DNA of 64,000 nucleotides, from the NCBI RefSeq assembly GCF_900104485.1, contig NZ_FMXQ01000008.1:124001-188000 (forward strand), read 5' to 3'. This document shows, piece by piece, positions 62,687 through 64,000 of this stretch (position 1 is the first letter of the stretch; each line of letters opens with the position of its first letter). Both the position numbers and the translations under genes were made by a program. Source of the DNA: Bauldia litoralis. Lineage in GTDB: Bacteria; Pseudomonadota; Alphaproteobacteria; Rhizobiales; Kaistiaceae. The notes under the pieces were generated by a model, which did no database searches, was not told the DNA's origin, and worked only from the letters and a program-made list of their open reading frames with translations.

Positions 62687-63955
62687 TCAGCCGCGTGGCG
62701 GCCTCGCGATCAACGACTTCAGGTCAAAGGATTCGTCCGCGCAGGATTCGGGCGAGGGTGATTGACTCGCGCCGAGCAGGCGTCGCCCGACCATGTGATC
62801 GGCCGCGCGGTTGACCGAGTCGATCGCCACCAGGCGATCCCCGTCAAAGTGAAACACCGAAAAGATGCCGCTGTCCGGCGCGCCGCGAGTGACGCTTCGC
62901 GTCGCGTTGAACGGGAGGCCGACCATCTGCAGCTTGACGTCGCCCTGATCCGACCAGAACCACGGCACCTCGCGGAACGGCTCGGGCTTGCCGAGAATTG
63001 CCCGGGCGGCGCATTTGGCCTGGTCGACGGCGTTCTGGACCGATTCCAGCCGGATGCGGCGGCCGAGGCTCCAATGGTCGAAGGTCGCGCAATCGCCGAG
63101 GGCGAAGATTTCCGGCACGCTGGTCGCCATCACATCGTCGACGAGGATGCCGTTGTCGATGGTCAAGCCGGCGCTCTTGCCGAGTTCGACATTCGGTATG
63201 ACGCCGATGCCGATGATCGCGAGGTCCGCCGGGATCGGGTCTCCGGCGGCGGTCTCGACCGAGACGACATGGCCTGAATCGCCAACGATGCGGCCGACCG
63301 GCGTGGCGAGCCGGATGTCGCTTCCCCAGCCGCGGTGAAGAGCGAGGAAGTGGGCGGAGATTTCCGGCGCGACGACCCGCCCCATCAGACGCTCCGCCGC
63401 CTCGAGGACCGTCACGGTCTTGCCGAGCAGGCGGGCGGTTGCGGCGATCTCGAGGCCGATGAAGCCGCCGCCGACCACGACAACATCGTTTGCCGCGTAG
63501 AGCCGGTCGCGGATGGCGCGGGCGTCCTTGGCGTTGCGCAGCGCCAGCACGCCGTCGAGGTCAATGCCTTCGATCCCCGGCATGCGCGCCCGCGATCCCG
63601 GCGCCAGCACCAGCCGGTCGAAGGGCAGGGCGCTGCCATCGGATAGGCCGAGTGTCTGCGCCTGGCGGTCGATGCCGGTCGCCTCGGTCTCCAGCATCAG
63701 GGTGATGTCGTTCTTCTCGTAGAAGGCTTCTGGCCGGAGCGGGAGAAGGTTGTGATCGGCCTCCTTGAGAAAGGCCTTGGAAAGCGGCGGGCGCTGGTAG
63801 GGAATGTCAGGCTCGGCCGTCACCAGTGTCAGCCCGCCCTCGTAGCCTTCCGCCCGAAGACTGGCCGCGGCCTGTGATCCGCCATGACCGCCGCCGACGA
63901 CGATGATTCCCTTCTCGAACACGGGTCGACCTGCTCCCTCTTCCATCAAAGCCAT
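62687..63955 (-). CDS. FAD-dependent ferredoxin/rubredoxin-type reductase
   Basis: A 422-residue flavoprotein. KGIIVVGGGHGGSQAAASLRAEGY binds FAD; PYQRPPLSKAFLK is the motif of oxygenase-coupled reductases; VVVVGGGFIGLEIAATARLLGKTVTVLEAAERLMGR binds NAD(P)H; PEIFALGDCATFDHWSLGRRIRLESVQNAVDQAK and the C-terminal reductase domain (VPWFWSDQGDVKLQMVGL) complete it. It passes electrons from NAD(P)H to a ferredoxin for a P450 or ring-hydroxylating oxygenase, though none is next to it. Frame opens at 63955; a slightly later start is possible. Confidence 0.88.
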   Translation of the reverse strand: MALMEEGAGRPVFEKGIIVVGGGHGGSQAAASLRAEGYEGGLTLVTAEPDIPYQRPPLSKAFLKEADHNLLPLRPEAFYEKNDITLMLETEATGIDRQAQTLGLSDGSALPFDRLVLAPGSRARMPGIEGIDLDGVLALRNAKDARAIRDRLYAANDVVVVGGGFIGLEIAATARLLGKTVTVLEAAERLMGRVVAPEISAHFLALHRGWGSDIRLATPVGRIVGDSGHVVSVETAAGDPIPADLAIIGIGVIPNVELGKSAGLTIDNGILVDDVMATSVPEIFALGDCATFDHWSLGRRIRLESVQNAVDQAKCAARAILGKPEPFREVPWFWSDQGDVKLQMVGLPFNATRSVTRGAPDSGIFSVFHFDGDRLVAIDSVNRAADHMVGRRLLGASQSPSPESCADESFDLKSLIARPPRG

Positions 63956-64000
63956 CGCGCCAGGGCGCTTCGAATGCGCGGTTTGCTAACAGGTGGCAGG

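Overview
The window is GC-rich, densely coded DNA that looks chromosomal and alphaproteobacterial, most likely Hyphomicrobiales (Rhizobiales). The main reasons are the lrp / trxB / lsrB-type LysR / greA / carB neighbourhood, the DUF992, DUF922 and DUF72 families, a GcvA-type LysR divergent from a tiny conserved protein, and the carA / yqeY divergon. No tRNA, rRNA or CRISPR array was recognised.

Layout. 1-7.5 kb: DHA2 drug exporter, small secreted proteins, a glyoxalase-fold protein, a palindromic repeat element next to a GIY-YIG nuclease, LysR, DUF72, RlpA-like and DUF922 protease genes. 7.6-10.7 kb: molybdate uptake (modABC) with a DNA-binding-only ModE and a candidate Mo box; MsrP at 47 kb is one consumer of the molybdenum cofactor. 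10.8-15.1 kb: a LacI-controlled sugar gene set (ABC ATPase, binding protein, epimerase/dehydratase) with two LacI-type operators and no permease gene. 15.2-26.8 kb: housekeeping and stress genes, aspartate aminotransferase, and a PaaK-like CoA ligase followed by a DpgC-like cofactor-free dioxygenase.

26.93-43.50 kb is the standout: a 16.6-kb integrated element bounded by an 18-bp direct repeat (GATGTCTGACGGCAACAG). The right copy contains the start codon and first codons of an EF-G-like gene, so the element sits exactly at the 5' end of that gene. It left the old promoter and RBS 16.6 kb away and supplied a new RBS. The element encodes a tyrosine integrase by attL and a MerR/AlpA-type excisionase candidate by attR. 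It has an archaeo-eukaryotic-type primase and a separate SF3 helicase, controlled through a divergent promoter with a small HTH protein, and a candidate iteron/AT-rich origin. It also carries a prohead-protease-like and a head-tail-connector-like gene without major capsid, portal or large terminase, several unrecognised small genes, and a nickel/cobalt cargo block (membrane anchor, HupE, His-rich protein, RcnR/DmeR-type repressor, MFS exporter, NicO/RcnA exporter, DUF1007). No relaxase or type IV secretion gene is visible. The best description is a phage-satellite-like element that carries metal resistance and appears to hold a capsid-maturation module of its own.

43.5-64 kb returns to chromosome: EF-G-like GTPase, CGNR regulator with a clear operator, MsrP, a candidate AbcR-type small RNA beside a LsrB-type regulator, trxB, a GYF-domain secreted protein, lrp, greA, carB, several conserved uncharacterised families (DUF302, YpfJ, DUF1003), a 2-oxoglutarate oxygenase with an orphan NMT1-type binding protein, carA, yqeY and a ferredoxin-reductase-type flavoprotein.
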